Below are positions 22,683 through 32,007 of a stretch of 64,000 nt of DNA, in pieces. The stretch spans positions 372,001-436,000 of the forward strand of contig NZ_JABAIV010000002.1 in the NCBI RefSeq assembly GCF_013003915.1, given 5' to 3'. Made by a program: the position numbers and the translations under genes. The first letter of the stretch is position 1, and every line of letters starts with the position of its first letter. Below the pieces are notes generated by a model. That model was not told where the DNA came from, ran no database searches, and was given only the letters and a program-made list of their open reading frames with translations. Source of the DNA: Telluria aromaticivorans. Lineage in GTDB: Bacteria > Pseudomonadota > Gammaproteobacteria > Burkholderiales > Burkholderiaceae_D.

Positions 22683-23492
22683 ATGCTAGTACACCCGAAC
22701 CCGGACCCGGTCGCCTTTTCGATCGGGCCGGTGGACATCCACTGGTACGGCCTGATGTACGTGCTGGCCTTCGGCCTGTTCCTGGCGCTGGGCCGCCTGC
22801 GCATCCGCCAGCCGCACATCGCCGCACAGGGATGGAAAGCCGAAGACCTCGACGACATGCTGTTCTACGGGATGCTGGGCGTGGTGCTGGGCGGGCGCCT
22901 GGGCGAAGTGCTGTTCTACCAGCCCGCCCATTTCTTCGCCAATCCGCTCGAGATCTTCAAGGTCTGGCAAGGCGGCATGTCCTTCCACGGCGGCTTCCTG
23001 GGCGTGCTGGTCGCGATGGCGCTGTGGGCGCGCAAATCGAAGCGCAACCTGCTCGACGTCTACGATTTCATCGCACCCATGGTGCCGCTCGGGTATGCGG
23101 CCGGGCGCCTGGGCAACTTCATCAACCACGAGCTGCCGGGCCGCATCGCCGACCCGAGCCTGCCCTGGGCCATGCTGTGGCCGGGCGTCGAAGGCCCGCG
23201 CCATCCGTCGCCGCTGTACCAGATGCTGCTCGACGGGATCGTCGTCTTCATCATCCTGTGGCCGTATGCGCGCAAGCAGCGCCCGCGCCTTGCGGTCGGC
23301 GCCATGTTCACGCTGCTGTACGGGTGCGCGCGCTTCACCACCGAATACTTCCGCGTGCCGGACTGGGAAATCACGGTCGCCGGCATCCCGGTCACCTCGG
23401 GCCAGGTGCTGTCGCTGCCGATGATCGTCGGCGCCCTGGTCATGCTGGCCTGGGCGTATCGCCAGGCGCCCGGGCGCCCGGTGCACGCCTGA
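22683..23492 (+). CDS. lgt: Prolipoprotein diacylglyceryl transferase
   Basis: First enzyme of lipoprotein maturation: moves diacylglycerol from phosphatidylglycerol to the lipobox cysteine. 269 residues, about seven membrane spans, with [11 protein letters not shown] near 20 and the Lgt signature [14 protein letters not shown] near 140-153 carrying the essential Arg, Asn and Glu. ATG at 22683 follows AAGGAAG and lies 2 bases after the LysR stop. Serves the lipoproteins at 37325 and 42390 among others. Confidence 0.96.
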   Translation: MLVHPNPDPVAFSIGPVDIHWYGLMYVLAFGLFLALGRLRIRQPHIAAQGWKAEDLDDMLFYGMLGVVLGGRLGEVLFYQPAHFFANPLEIFKVWQGGMSFHGGFLGVLVAMALWARKSKRNLLDVYDFIAPMVPLGYAAGRLGNFINHELPGRIADPSLPWAMLWPGVEGPRHPSPLYQMLLDGIVVFIILWPYARKQRPRLAVGAMFTLLYGCARFTTEYFRVPDWEITVAGIPVTSGQVLSLPMIVGALVMLAWAYRQAPGRPVHA

Positions 23493-23496
23493 GTCA

Positions 23497-25662
23497 TCAA
23501 GCGGGTGTGAGCGCCCGCTGCAGGTCTTCCAGCGTGGCCGGCTTGGTCAGGTGCAGGTCGAAGCCGGCGCCGGCCGCCTGCGCCACGTCGGCCTTCTGGC
23601 CATAGCCCGTCAGCGCCACCAGCCGTAGCGCCGGCGCACCTTCGCGCAGGCGGGCGGCCAGCGCGTAGCCGTCCATGTCGGGCAGGCCGATATCCAGCAC
23701 GGCCACATCGGGCGCATGCCGTCCGGCCTCCACGATCGCCTGCGCCCCAGTCCCTGCGACCCACACCACATGTCCCATGTGCTCCAGCAGCGCGCCCGTC
23801 ACCGCCGCCGCGTCGGCATTGTCGTCCACCAGCAGCACGCGCAGGCGCCCCGGCTCCGGCGCGCGCTCGCTATCCTGGTCAAGCGTGGCCATGGCCCCGA
23901 GCGGCAGCACGACCTCGAAGCGGCTGCCCTTGCCCTCTCCTTCGCTGGTGGCCGCCACCGTGCCGCCATGCAGCTCGACGATCCGGCGCACGATGGCCAG
24001 GCCCAGTCCCAGCCCGCCGGTATGGCGCGCCAGCGGCTGCGGCGCCTGGAAGAAGGGATCGAACACGCGCTCGAGCATCGCGCGGCTCATGCCGACGCCG
24101 CGGTCGATCACTTCCAGCCTTGCCGTGCCACCTGCCACTGACAGCACGACACGCGTGCTGCCCTTGCCGAAGCGCGCCGCATTCGACAGCAGGTTGTTGA
24201 GCACCTGCGTCAACCGGCTTTCGTCGCCCTGCACCCAGGCCGCCTCGGGGGTGCTGGCATCGATCGGGACACCCGGGAAACTGGCCACCACGTGGCGCAC
24301 CACCTCGGCCAGGTTCACCGGCCGCAAATCGATCTGCAGCTTGCCGCTGGTGATGCGCGAGACGTCGAGCAGGTCGTCCACCAGCCGTTTCAGGTGATTC
24401 ACCTGGCGCCGCAGGATGCTGCGTTCGCGCTGGCTGGAAGCCTCGTTGCGCAGGTCCATCAGGTCGAGCGAGGTGACGATGGGGCTGAGCGGGTTCCGCA
24501 GTTCGTGCCCCAGCATGGCGAGGAATTCGTCCTTGACCCGGCTGGCGTCGCGGCTGTCGTCCAGTGCGCGCTCGAGCGAGGCCAGCAGCTGCGAGCGCTC
24601 GTCCTCGTGCGCGTCGCGCTGGGCGGCGGCGGCCTGCAGCGCCGCTTCCATCTGGTCGATCTCGGTGATGCGCGAGGGCGACACCACGACCGGCAGGCCC
24701 GCGCCCAGCGCCGTGGTGCCCTGCTGCAGGCTGCGGAAAGAGCGCACGATGCGCCCCGAAAGGAAGGTGGCGATGAGGGTGCAGGCCAGCAGCGAGGCGG
24801 CCAGTCCGGATGCATAGAACACGATGCCCTGCAACGAAGCCGGCGCCAGCACCGCGGTGGGCACGCCGATCGCCACCGCCCATCCGTAGCGCGAGCGGGT
24901 GAAGGCGGTGACCACCGGCTCGCCTTCGAGCGAACTGGTTTCCCCCACGGCTTCGGCCCCGCCCTCGCGGATCAGGCGCACCAGCGAAGGGTGCGGCGAT
25001 TTGCCGACTGCCCGTGCCTGCCCCTTGGAGCGGGCCACGATGGTGTCGCCGCCGTCGATGATGGCGATCACGGAATTGGGCGGCACGTTCTGGCGCTCGA
25101 TCACGCGCAGCATGCGGCCGGGCTGGATGACGGCGGTCAGGATATAGGCGCGGCCGGCTTTGTCCTTGATGGGCACCCGCACCGGGAAGGCGGGACGGCC
25201 ACCCTTGCCCACGGCGATCCGCCCGGCGACCGGCGTGCGGCTGTTCTGCGCCTGCCTCAGACTGGCGGGATCGGCGATGCCGCCGCCGGTGCTGCCGAAA
25301 GGCGCGGCGGTACGGAACAGGATGGCGCCACTGGCGTCAGTGAGGATCACGGTCAGCCATTCCGGCTGGGCCGCCACCTGGGCACGGGCGATGTCGTAGA
25401 AGCCGCGCAGGTCGCCGACTTCCATCGCGGGCGTGCGCGCCATGCTGGTCAGGGTGGACGCCGCGCCATCGAGTTCGGCGTCGACGGCGCTCGACAGCGC
25501 GCGCGCCAGGTCGAGCAGCGAGCGTTGCTGCTCGCGCTGCTGGTAGTCGCTGACCAGGTGCAGGCCCCACACGCCCATCAGCGCCAGCGGCAGCAGGCCG
25601 GCCGCAGTCAGCAGCACCAGCAGGCGCCGGAGCGAAACGGTAGAGGCCTGGCGCAGCAGCAT
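23497..25662 (-). CDS. Hybrid sensor histidine kinase with C-terminal receiver
   Basis: 721 residues from MLLRQASTVSL; a TTG 18 bases upstream is less likely because a TATAAT on this strand (25687-25692) would put the RNA start there. Order: membrane span (about 10-35), periplasmic dCache-like sensor (about 35-275), second span (about 280-305), HAMP-like linker, HisKA with GHELRNPLSP (phospho-His), HATPase with N-box NLLSNAARFG and G-boxes DRGVGM and GLGLGLAIV, then a receiver domain with DDN and phospho-Asp in VLDIGLPDMDG and KPAT near the end. Ligand unknown. Convergent with lgt, 4 bases apart. Confidence 0.92.
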   Translation of the reverse strand: MLLRQASTVSLRRLLVLLTAAGLLPLALMGVWGLHLVSDYQQREQQRSLLDLARALSSAVDAELDGAASTLTSMARTPAMEVGDLRGFYDIARAQVAAQPEWLTVILTDASGAILFRTAAPFGSTGGGIADPASLRQAQNSRTPVAGRIAVGKGGRPAFPVRVPIKDKAGRAYILTAVIQPGRMLRVIERQNVPPNSVIAIIDGGDTIVARSKGQARAVGKSPHPSLVRLIREGGAEAVGETSSLEGEPVVTAFTRSRYGWAVAIGVPTAVLAPASLQGIVFYASGLAASLLACTLIATFLSGRIVRSFRSLQQGTTALGAGLPVVVSPSRITEIDQMEAALQAAAAQRDAHEDERSQLLASLERALDDSRDASRVKDEFLAMLGHELRNPLSPIVTSLDLMDLRNEASSQRERSILRRQVNHLKRLVDDLLDVSRITSGKLQIDLRPVNLAEVVRHVVASFPGVPIDASTPEAAWVQGDESRLTQVLNNLLSNAARFGKGSTRVVLSVAGGTARLEVIDRGVGMSRAMLERVFDPFFQAPQPLARHTGGLGLGLAIVRRIVELHGGTVAATSEGEGKGSRFEVVLPLGAMATLDQDSERAPEPGRLRVLLVDDNADAAAVTGALLEHMGHVVWVAGTGAQAIVEAGRHAPDVAVLDIGLPDMDGYALAARLREGAPALRLVALTGYGQKADVAQAAGAGFDLHLTKPATLEDLQRALTPA

Positions 25663-25686
25663 GGAGTGCCCGTATGTCAAAGAGAC

Positions 25687-25692
25687 ATTATA
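25687..25692 (-). promoter_or_regulatory. Candidate -10 box of the hybrid kinase gene
   Basis: TATAAT on the minus strand, 25 bases before the chosen ATG. No good -35 seen. Confidence 0.4.
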
Positions 25693-25758
25693 GGCATGGA
25701 GGGGCTGGAAACGCCGGAGATGACGGGCTTGCCGGACGCCGTGGCGCCGGCCGCCAGC

Positions 25759-26106
25759 TTACTCGTCGAATTCTTCGGCCAGGTTCTTCCAGCCGCGGCT
25801 CTTGGCGAAGGCTGCGAATTCTTCCGGCGCTTCGAGCACGATCAGGCGGCTTTCCTGCAGGCCCGGGTCGCTGTGGCCGAAATCCGGCCCCTTGTACCCG
25901 AGCGAACGCAGGCGCTCGACGATCTGCTTTGTGAGCACGGTGTCTTTATAGGCGCCGGGGTCGAGCTGGGCCTTGAAGTCCACGTATACGTCGATGATCC
26001 CGTAGCCCTCGTCGAAGATGCGGATCGCCTTGACGTCCAGGGTACGGCCGTTACTGTCCTTGGCCTGGAAGGCGCCGGACAGTTCAATGTCGGAATCGGT
26101 AGTCAT
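25759..26106 (-). CDS. Hypothetical protein (115 aa)
   Basis: Start MTTDSDIELSGAF at 26106 is taken rather than a longer frame from 26193 that overlaps the upstream gene. Acidic, soluble, no signal peptide. An N-terminal part with alternating hydrophobic residues (AIRIFDEGYGIIDVYVDFKA) looks like beta strands, then a helix (TKQIVERLRSLGYKG) and a helical C-terminus ending AEEFDE. Not recognised. Lies 34 bases after the DUF4287 gene on the same strand, possibly cotranscribed. Confidence 0.6.
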   Translation of the reverse strand: MTTDSDIELSGAFQAKDSNGRTLDVKAIRIFDEGYGIIDVYVDFKAQLDPGAYKDTVLTKQIVERLRSLGYKGPDFGHSDPGLQESRLIVLEAPEEFAAFAKSRGWKNLAEEFDE

Positions 26107-26140
26107 GGTGGAAGCATACCATTCCCGGTGCAGGCTGCGC

Positions 26141-26356
26141 TCAGGCGCCGCGTGCGGCGAGATGGTGGGCGACCAGGGCGTTGGCGTGGCCATGCCCCAG
26201 TCCGTGCTCGGCCTTGAGCCAGCCGACCAGCTCCATATGCTTCAAGCCGGGCTTGCCGGACAGGAGGCCCAGCCAGTGCGCCACGGGCTGCCCGTATTTT
26301 TTCTCGATCGACGGGAAATAGGAAGCGGGTCCTTTGGGTGTTGTCTTTTCAGTCAT
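26141..26356 (-). CDS. DUF4287 domain protein (71 aa)
   Basis: The whole 71-residue protein matches the small DUF4287 domain: SYFPSIEKKYGQPVAHW, then a KHMELVGWLKAEHGLGHGHA core and the ending NALVAHHL. Function unknown; the domain is common in soil bacteria, often alone or beside DUF5655. A GGAG-like site (ACGGAGAATATC) precedes the ATG. Probably cotranscribed with the gene at 25759-26106. Confidence 0.85.
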   Translation of the reverse strand: MTEKTTPKGPASYFPSIEKKYGQPVAHWLGLLSGKPGLKHMELVGWLKAEHGLGHGHANALVAHHLAARGA

Positions 26357-26467
26357 GATATTCTCCGTTCGTTATTGAAGCTGCTGACTTCCACGACGAT
26401 CGGCGGAACCGGGAATCGACATGCGCAGCGCGGGTTTCGCAAATTTATCGATGAAAGAAGCAGGGAG

Positions 26468-27766
26468 ATGAGCGCACTCGCGCACGCACGAAGGTTCGGA
26501 TGGTGGCTGGCACTGGCGGCGCTGGTGCTGCTGGCGCTCGCCGCCTTCTTCCTCATGTGGCGCCCGGCGCTCGAACCACAGGCGGCGCCTGCACGTATCG
26601 ACACCGCCCTGGTCGAACGCGGCGCCAATTTGTCGCGGCTCGGCATGTGCGCCGCCTGCCACACCGCCGACCCGGCACGACCCTTCGCGGGCGGCCTGGC
26701 GCTGAACACCCCGTTCGGCACCGTCCATAGCACCAACATTACCCCGGATGCCCGCACCGGCATCGGGCTCTGGAGCGAAGAAGCGTTCACGCGCGCGATG
26801 CGCCAGGGCGTGTCGCGCGACGGGCGCCTGCTCTACCCGGCCTTCCCCTACAACCACTACGCGCAGCTGGCGCAGGACGACATCCGCGCGCTGTATGCCT
26901 ATGTGATGACGCGGCCGGCGCTGAGCGTACCGGCCCGCGAGAACGACATGGCCTTCCCGTTCGGCTTCCGGCCGCTGGTGGCGTTCTGGAACCTGCTGTA
27001 CCTCGACGACGCGCCATGGCAGGCCGACCGGCGCCAGTCGGCCCAATGGAACCGCGGCGCCTATGTGGCGAACGCGCTGGCCCACTGCACGGCATGCCAC
27101 ACGCCGCGCACGATGCTGGGCGGCCCTGACCTGACGCGCCAGCTCGATGGCGGCGATGCCGAAGACTGGTACGCGCCCGCGCTGAATGCGAACTCGCCCT
27201 CGCCCCTGCCGTGGACGCGCGAGCAGCTGCTGCACTACCTGCGCAGCGGCATTGCACCCGACCATGCGATCGCGGCCGGGCCGATGCAGGATGTCGTCGT
27301 CAACCTGGGACAGGCGGATCCGAACGACCTTGCCGCCGTCGCCACCTATATCCATAGCTTTCTTGCCCAGGCTCCTGCGCGCGCGACGCCGGCGAACAGG
27401 CCGGGCAGCCTGCCCGTTCCGGCTGCCGGCGATCCCGATGGGCAGCAGATGCGTGTCGGCTACGAGATCTATGCGATGGCCTGCGCACGCTGCCACGATG
27501 CCGGCCGGGATGCCAGTTCGGGCAGCGCGCTGCCGTTGCAAAAAGCGGTGGCGTTGTACGACCCGAACCCGCGCAATTTGATACACCTGATCCGGGAAGG
27601 CGTCGCGCCGCCAGCCGGCGAGCCGGGACGCTCCATGCCGGGCTTTGCCACGATGCTGGACGATGCACAGGTGACGGCGCTGGCCGCCTACCTGCGCCGC
27701 TACGGCGCCGGGGCCGCAGCCTGGCCGGACCTCGAGGACAGCATCCAGAAAGTGCGGCAACCATGA
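26468..27766 (+). CDS. Triheme membrane-anchored cytochrome c subunit of a molybdenum hydroxylase
   Basis: 432 residues: N-terminal anchor (about 10-32, WWLALAALVLLALAAFFL), then three heme c sites, CAACH 61-65, CTACH 207-211 and CARCH 339-343. This is the electron-accepting subunit found with periplasmic xanthine-dehydrogenase-family enzymes, comparable to the cytochrome subunits of acetic acid bacterial aldehyde dehydrogenase. It passes electrons from the partner iron-sulfur protein to the respiratory chain. ATG at 26468 follows AGGGAG. Its stop overlaps the next start (ATGA at 27763-27766). Confidence 0.9.
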   Translation: MSALAHARRFGWWLALAALVLLALAAFFLMWRPALEPQAAPARIDTALVERGANLSRLGMCAACHTADPARPFAGGLALNTPFGTVHSTNITPDARTGIGLWSEEAFTRAMRQGVSRDGRLLYPAFPYNHYAQLAQDDIRALYAYVMTRPALSVPARENDMAFPFGFRPLVAFWNLLYLDDAPWQADRRQSAQWNRGAYVANALAHCTACHTPRTMLGGPDLTRQLDGGDAEDWYAPALNANSPSPLPWTREQLLHYLRSGIAPDHAIAAGPMQDVVVNLGQADPNDLAAVATYIHSFLAQAPARATPANRPGSLPVPAAGDPDGQQMRVGYEIYAMACARCHDAGRDASSGSALPLQKAVALYDPNPRNLIHLIREGVAPPAGEPGRSMPGFATMLDDAQVTALAAYLRRYGAGAAAWPDLEDSIQKVRQP

Positions 27767-28254
27767 CCTCCTACCGCCTGCAAGTCAACGGCAAGCCGCA
27801 CACGGTCGACGTCGATCCGGATACGCCGCTGCTCTACGTGCTGCGCAATGACCTGAAGCTCAACGGCGCCAAGTTCGGCTGCGGCCTCGGGCAGTGCGGC
27901 TCCTGCACGGTCATGCTCGACAAGGCGCCGGTGATGTCCTGCGTGCTGCCGGTGTCGCTGGTCGGCACGCGCGCGGTGCGCACGGTGGAGTCGCCGGGCA
28001 CGCGCTGGGTGCCGGGCGTGGTGCTGCAGCAGGCCTTCATCGACGAGCAGGCCGCGCAGTGCGGCTACTGCATCGCCGGCATGATCATGCGCGCCACCGC
28101 CCTGTTCGAGCGGGAGTCCACACCGACCGATGAGCAGATCCGCAACTGGATGCAGCCCAACCTGTGCCGCTGCGGCACCCACATGCGCATCCTGCGCGCG
28201 GTGCGCCGCGCCGCCGACGTGCTGGCGACGCAACCGGTGCGGAAGAAGCGATGA
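27763..28254 (+). CDS. 2Fe-2S subunit of a molybdenum hydroxylase
   Basis: 163 residues in the two-cluster layout of the xanthine oxidase small subunit: plant-type ferredoxin domain with C40, C45, C48 and C60 (CGLGQCGSC), and a helical domain binding the second cluster with C100, C103, C135 and C137 (CGYC, CRCG). It relays electrons from the Mo centre to the cytochrome. No signal peptide: co-export with the Tat-targeted Mo subunit is expected. Overlaps both neighbours by 4 bases, so stoichiometric translation is likely. Confidence 0.93.
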   Translation: MTSYRLQVNGKPHTVDVDPDTPLLYVLRNDLKLNGAKFGCGLGQCGSCTVMLDKAPVMSCVLPVSLVGTRAVRTVESPGTRWVPGVVLQQAFIDEQAAQCGYCIAGMIMRATALFERESTPTDEQIRNWMQPNLCRCGTHMRILRAVRRAADVLATQPVRKKR

Positions 28255-30455
28255 CGACCGCGCCTCCGAACCGCGGCCGGCGCCGCTTCCTGGCCGCGAA
28301 TGGTGGCCTGGTGCTGTCGTTTGCGCTGCCCGCGCATGCCGCGGCGCAGGGCAGCAAACTGCCCGGGAGCCTGGACAAGACGCCCTGGCTCGATGCCTGG
28401 ATCCGGGTCGGCGCCGACAACCGCGTCACGGTCTTCACCGGCAAGGTGGAGCTGGGCCAGGGCATCCGGACCGCGCTGCTGCAGGTGGCAGCGCACGAAC
28501 TGCAGATCGACCCCGGGCGCCTGGTGCTGGTCACCGCCGACACCGACCGCACGCCGGACGAAGGCTATACCGCGGGCAGCCATTCGATGCAGGACAGCGG
28601 CACCGCGCTACGCCATGCGGCAGCCCAGGTGCGCGCCCTGCTGCTGGGGCGAGCGGCCGCGCGCCTGGCCGTGCCGGCGGCAGCGCTGGTGCAAACCAAC
28701 AGCGTGTTCCGCGCTCCGGATGGACGGCGCGTGAGCTTCGGCGAGCTGGTGGCCGATGGCGAGCAGCATGTGCGCGCCACCGGCGTCCTGCCCCCGCGTC
28801 AGCTTGGTGCGCCACGCTATGCCGGGGTGACGCTGCCGCGGGTCGACATTCCCGGCAAGCTGAAGGGAGAACTCGCCTACGTGCACGACCTGCGCCTGCC
28901 CGCCATGGTGCATGCGCGCGTGGTGCGCCCGCCCTCGCAGGCGGCAAGGCTGCTCGGTGTCGACACGGCGCAGGTCGCGCGCCTGCCCGGCGTGCTCGAG
29001 ATCGTGCGCGACGGCCGCTTCCTGGCCGTGGTCGCCGACGAGGAGTGGCGCGCGGTAAAGGCGGCGGCGGCGCTGGCGCGGGCCACGCGCTGGGAAGTGC
29101 CGGCCACGCTGCCAGTGGGCCAGGAGCTGGCATCGCTGGTGCGCAGCCTGCCATCGCAGCCGCAGCAGGTGCTGGCACGCGGCGCCGCAGGCAGCGCCGG
29201 CCAGACCCTGCGCGCCACCTACACCCGCCCCTTCCAGCTGCACGCCTCGCTGGGGCCTTCCTGCGCCGTCGCGCAACTCGAAGAAGGCCGCTACACGGTG
29301 TGGACCCATTCCCAGGGCGTATTCCCGCTGCGTGCCGCGCTGGCCGAACTGCTCGGGGCGCCCGAGGAAGCGATCCGCTGCGTGCATATGGAGGGTTCCG
29401 GCTGCTATGGCCATAATGGCGCCGACGACGTGGCGGCCGACGCGGTGCTATTGGCGCGCGCCTTCCCCGGCAGCCCGGTGCGGGTGCAGTGGATGCGCGA
29501 AGAAGAGCACTGCTGGGAGCCTTATGGCCCGGCGATGGTGGCGGACGTGCAGGCCACCCTGGATGCGGGCGGCCGAATCGTCGACTGGCAGTACGAGGTC
29601 TGGAGCGGGTCGCACAACACCCGCCCCGGCAAGGCCGGCAACCTGCTGGCCGCCACCCACCTGGCGCGGCCCTTCGCGCCGCCGCCGCCGAAGCCGATCC
29701 CGCAGCCGCAAGGCAGCGGCGACCGCAACGCGATTCCGTATTACACCCTGGCGAATGCGCGCGTCACGCACCGGCACCAAGTGGCCGGCCTATTGCGCAC
29801 CTCGGCCCTGCGTTCCCTGGGCGCCTATTGCAATGTGTTCGCCATCGAGAGCTTCATGGACGAACTGGCGCGCGCAGCAAAAAACGACCCTGTGGTCTTC
29901 CGCCTGCGCCATTTGCAGGATGCGCGCGCGATCGAGGTGGTGAAGCTGGCGGCCGCGAAATTCGGCTGGGATGGCTACAAGAAAACGGCAAGGCGTGGCC
30001 GCGGATTTGCTTTTGCCCGCTACAAGAACCTGGCAGCATATTGTGCGATCGCGCTGGAAGTCGAGGTGGCATTGGACACCGGCTTCGTGCGCATCACGCG
30101 CGCGGTGGCCGCAGTCGATTGCGGCGAGATCGTCAGCCCGGACGGGGTGCGCAACCAGGTCGAAGGCGGCATCATCCAGTCGGCCAGCTGGTCGCTGCTG
30201 GAGGCGGTGCGCTTCGACGCCAGCCGCGTGCTGACGCAGGACTGGGCCAGTTATCCGATCCTGCGTTTCGATGGCGTGCCGGACCGGGTGGACGTGCACC
30301 TGCTCGATCGTCCCGGCCAGCCCTATCTCGGCACCGGCGAAGCGGCGCAAGGGCCGGCAGCGGCGGCGCTGGCCAATGCGGTGGCGGACGCCTGCGGCGT
30401 GCGCGTGCGCGACTTGCCGCTGGACCGCGCCCGCATGCGCGGGTTTGCCACCTAG
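28251..30455 (+). CDS. Molybdopterin-binding catalytic subunit, IorB/aldehyde oxidoreductase type
   Basis: 734 residues. ATG at 28251 overlaps the 2Fe-2S gene. A twin-arginine signal (NRGRRRFLAANGG, hydrophobic core, ALPAHAAAQ) indicates folded export with cofactor. The body is the xanthine dehydrogenase family Mo domain, with repeat of the GQGIRTALLQVAAHEL motif, and the catalytic base E697 in LGTGEAAQGP. Substrate cannot be read from sequence; relatives oxidise aldehydes, isoquinoline or nicotinate. The stop codon TAG at 30453-30455 is the first part of a dispersed repeat. Confidence 0.88.
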   Translation: MTTAPPNRGRRRFLAANGGLVLSFALPAHAAAQGSKLPGSLDKTPWLDAWIRVGADNRVTVFTGKVELGQGIRTALLQVAAHELQIDPGRLVLVTADTDRTPDEGYTAGSHSMQDSGTALRHAAAQVRALLLGRAAARLAVPAAALVQTNSVFRAPDGRRVSFGELVADGEQHVRATGVLPPRQLGAPRYAGVTLPRVDIPGKLKGELAYVHDLRLPAMVHARVVRPPSQAARLLGVDTAQVARLPGVLEIVRDGRFLAVVADEEWRAVKAAAALARATRWEVPATLPVGQELASLVRSLPSQPQQVLARGAAGSAGQTLRATYTRPFQLHASLGPSCAVAQLEEGRYTVWTHSQGVFPLRAALAELLGAPEEAIRCVHMEGSGCYGHNGADDVAADAVLLARAFPGSPVRVQWMREEEHCWEPYGPAMVADVQATLDAGGRIVDWQYEVWSGSHNTRPGKAGNLLAATHLARPFAPPPPKPIPQPQGSGDRNAIPYYTLANARVTHRHQVAGLLRTSALRSLGAYCNVFAIESFMDELARAAKNDPVVFRLRHLQDARAIEVVKLAAAKFGWDGYKKTARRGRGFAFARYKNLAAYCAIALEVEVALDTGFVRITRAVAAVDCGEIVSPDGVRNQVEGGIIQSASWSLLEAVRFDASRVLTQDWASYPILRFDGVPDRVDVHLLDRPGQPYLGTGEAAQGPAAAALANAVADACGVRVRDLPLDRARMRGFAT

Positions 30456-30626
30456 GGTGGGCGGCTCCACCTCGGTGGTGGATCAGCCTTCGGTTCATGG
30501 GCCGCCCACGCGGTGATCGTTATCGGCTCCGTGAGCGTGCCGTATGATCTCGCTGCGAACTATCACCGCGTGGGCGGCGCAGACAGCCCGACATACGCCA
30601 TGCCAGGGTGGAGCCGCCCACCCTAC
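30453..30626. repeat. Dispersed palindromic repeat, copy 6 (longest)
   Basis: Left end CTAGGGTGGGCGGC..GCCGCCCACGCGGTGAT, right end TATCACCGCGTGGGCGGC...GCCGCCCACCCTAC, with internal insertions in both arms. It fills the space between two convergent genes and overlaps both stop codons. Confidence 0.85.
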
Positions 30627-31429
30627 GGGTTGATGCCCTTCCAGAACATGTACGCCGCCAGCGCATACAGGATCACTGCGAAGATCTTCTGCAGCCGCCG
30701 CACCGGCATCTTGTGCGCGGTGCGTGCGCCGAGCGGCGCCATGCTCACGCTGGCCAGCGCGATGATCGCCAGCGCCGGCAGGTAAATAAAACCGAGCGAA
30801 TACGCCGGCAACCCGGCCTCGCCCCAGCCATGATAGATGTTCGAAAGGGTGCCCGAGAGCGCGATCGGGAAGCCCAGCGCCGCGCTGGTGGCCACCGCAT
30901 TATGAATGCGCACGCCGCACCAGGTCATGAAGGGCACCGACACGAAGCCCCCGCCCGCGCCGACGATGCCCGACAGGGTGCCGATGACGCCGCCCGCCGC
31001 GAACATGCCCGGTGCGCCCGGCAGCTCGCGCGTGGCCGCCGGCTTTTTTCCGACCAGCATCTGGGTCGCCGAGAAGGCGACGAACACGCCGAAGAACAGC
31101 GCCAATACGGAAGCATCCATCTGCTTGCCGATCCAGGGCCCGATCCAGGAACCGACCAGGATACCCGGCGCCAGCAGCTTCACGACGGGCCACAGCACCG
31201 CGCCATGCTGGTGGTGGGCGCGCACCGAGGACAGCGAGGTAAACAGGATGGTGGCGAGCGAGGTGGCGATCGCCATGTGGATGACCAGTTCCGGGGCAAT
31301 GCCGCGCGCCGTGAAGATCATCGTGATGAAGGGGACCAGCACCATGCCGCCGCCGATGCCGAGCAGGCCGGCCGCAAAGCCGCCGAACGCGCCCATCGCC
31401 AGCAGCGCCAAAATCAAGCCGATGTCCAT
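30623..31429 (-). CDS. TauE/SafE-family membrane permease
   Basis: 268 residues from MDIGLILALL with GAAGGGAAG upstream; start and the stop of the EVE gene share one base (TGATG). About eight membrane spans with the family's two Gly-rich half-repeats: GLLGIGGGMVLVPF near 25-38 and SGIVGAGGGFVSVPFM near 160-175. Such proteins export sulfite, sulfonates or organic acids; the substrate here is unknown. The stop TAG lies inside the repeat. Confidence 0.9.
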   Translation of the reverse strand: MDIGLILALLAMGAFGGFAAGLLGIGGGMVLVPFITMIFTARGIAPELVIHMAIATSLATILFTSLSSVRAHHQHGAVLWPVVKLLAPGILVGSWIGPWIGKQMDASVLALFFGVFVAFSATQMLVGKKPAATRELPGAPGMFAAGGVIGTLSGIVGAGGGFVSVPFMTWCGVRIHNAVATSAALGFPIALSGTLSNIYHGWGEAGLPAYSLGFIYLPALAIIALASVSMAPLGARTAHKMPVRRLQKIFAVILYALAAYMFWKGINP

Positions 31430-31899
31430 CAGCGCTTCCCTTCCTTCAGTAGCGCGACGACGGTGTTCCACTGCGCCTGGGTCACGGGCGAGATCGAGAG
31501 GCGGCTGCCCTTCTGCAGCAGCACCATGTCTTCCAGTGCCGGGATGCTGCGCATCTCGGCGAGCGGCAGGTAGCGCCCCGCTTCGATGGCGCGCACGTCG
31601 ACCGAGATCCAGCGCGGCTGCTCGAGGGTCGCTTTCGGGTCGTGATAATGCGAGGCGGCGTCGAACTGGGTCGCATCCGGGTAAGGGCTGCTGGCCACTT
31701 CGGCGATGCCGGCCACGCCGGGCACCGCGCAGCTGGAGTGATAGAACAGGATGCCGTCGCCGACCGACATCGCGTCGCGCATGAAATTGCGCGCCTGGTA
31801 GTTACGCACGCCGAACCATGCCAGCGTCTGCGCGGGCGCCGCCAGCACGTCGTCGAAACTGACTTCGTCCGGCTCGGATTTCATCAACCAATAGCGCAC
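31429..31899 (-). CDS. EVE domain (PUA-like) protein
   Basis: 156 residues. GTG at 31899 is chosen because GGAGG lies just before it and the product then starts MRYWLMKSEPDEVSFDDV, the normal EVE start; an in-frame ATG 15 bases upstream lacks a ribosome site. Continues with AWFGVRNYQARNFMR and GDGILFYHSS, the aromatic-cage core. EVE domains bind modified bases in RNA or DNA; their bacterial role is unclear. Placed after the 6S RNA terminator and before the TauE gene, which it overlaps by one base. Confidence 0.9.
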   Translation of the reverse strand: MRYWLMKSEPDEVSFDDVLAAPAQTLAWFGVRNYQARNFMRDAMSVGDGILFYHSSCAVPGVAGIAEVASSPYPDATQFDAASHYHDPKATLEQPRWISVDVRAIEAGRYLPLAEMRSIPALEDMVLLQKGSRLSISPVTQAQWNTVVALLKEGKR

Positions 31900-31964
31900 C
31901 GCGCCTCCATCCATACAAACTGCGCTAACTGCGCAAACTGCGGCGGGTCGGGACCGACGCGCGC

Positions 31965-32001
31965 AAAAAAAAGCGGCTGCGTACCAAAGTGCGCAACCGC
32001 T
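31965..32001 (-). terminator. Rho-independent terminator of 6S RNA
   Basis: On the minus strand AGCGGTTGCG pairs with CGCAGCCGCT (10 bp, one G-U) and is followed by eight T. Strong intrinsic terminator about 7-20 bases beyond the expected mature 3' end. Confidence 0.85.
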
Positions 32002-32007
32002 CGTGTG

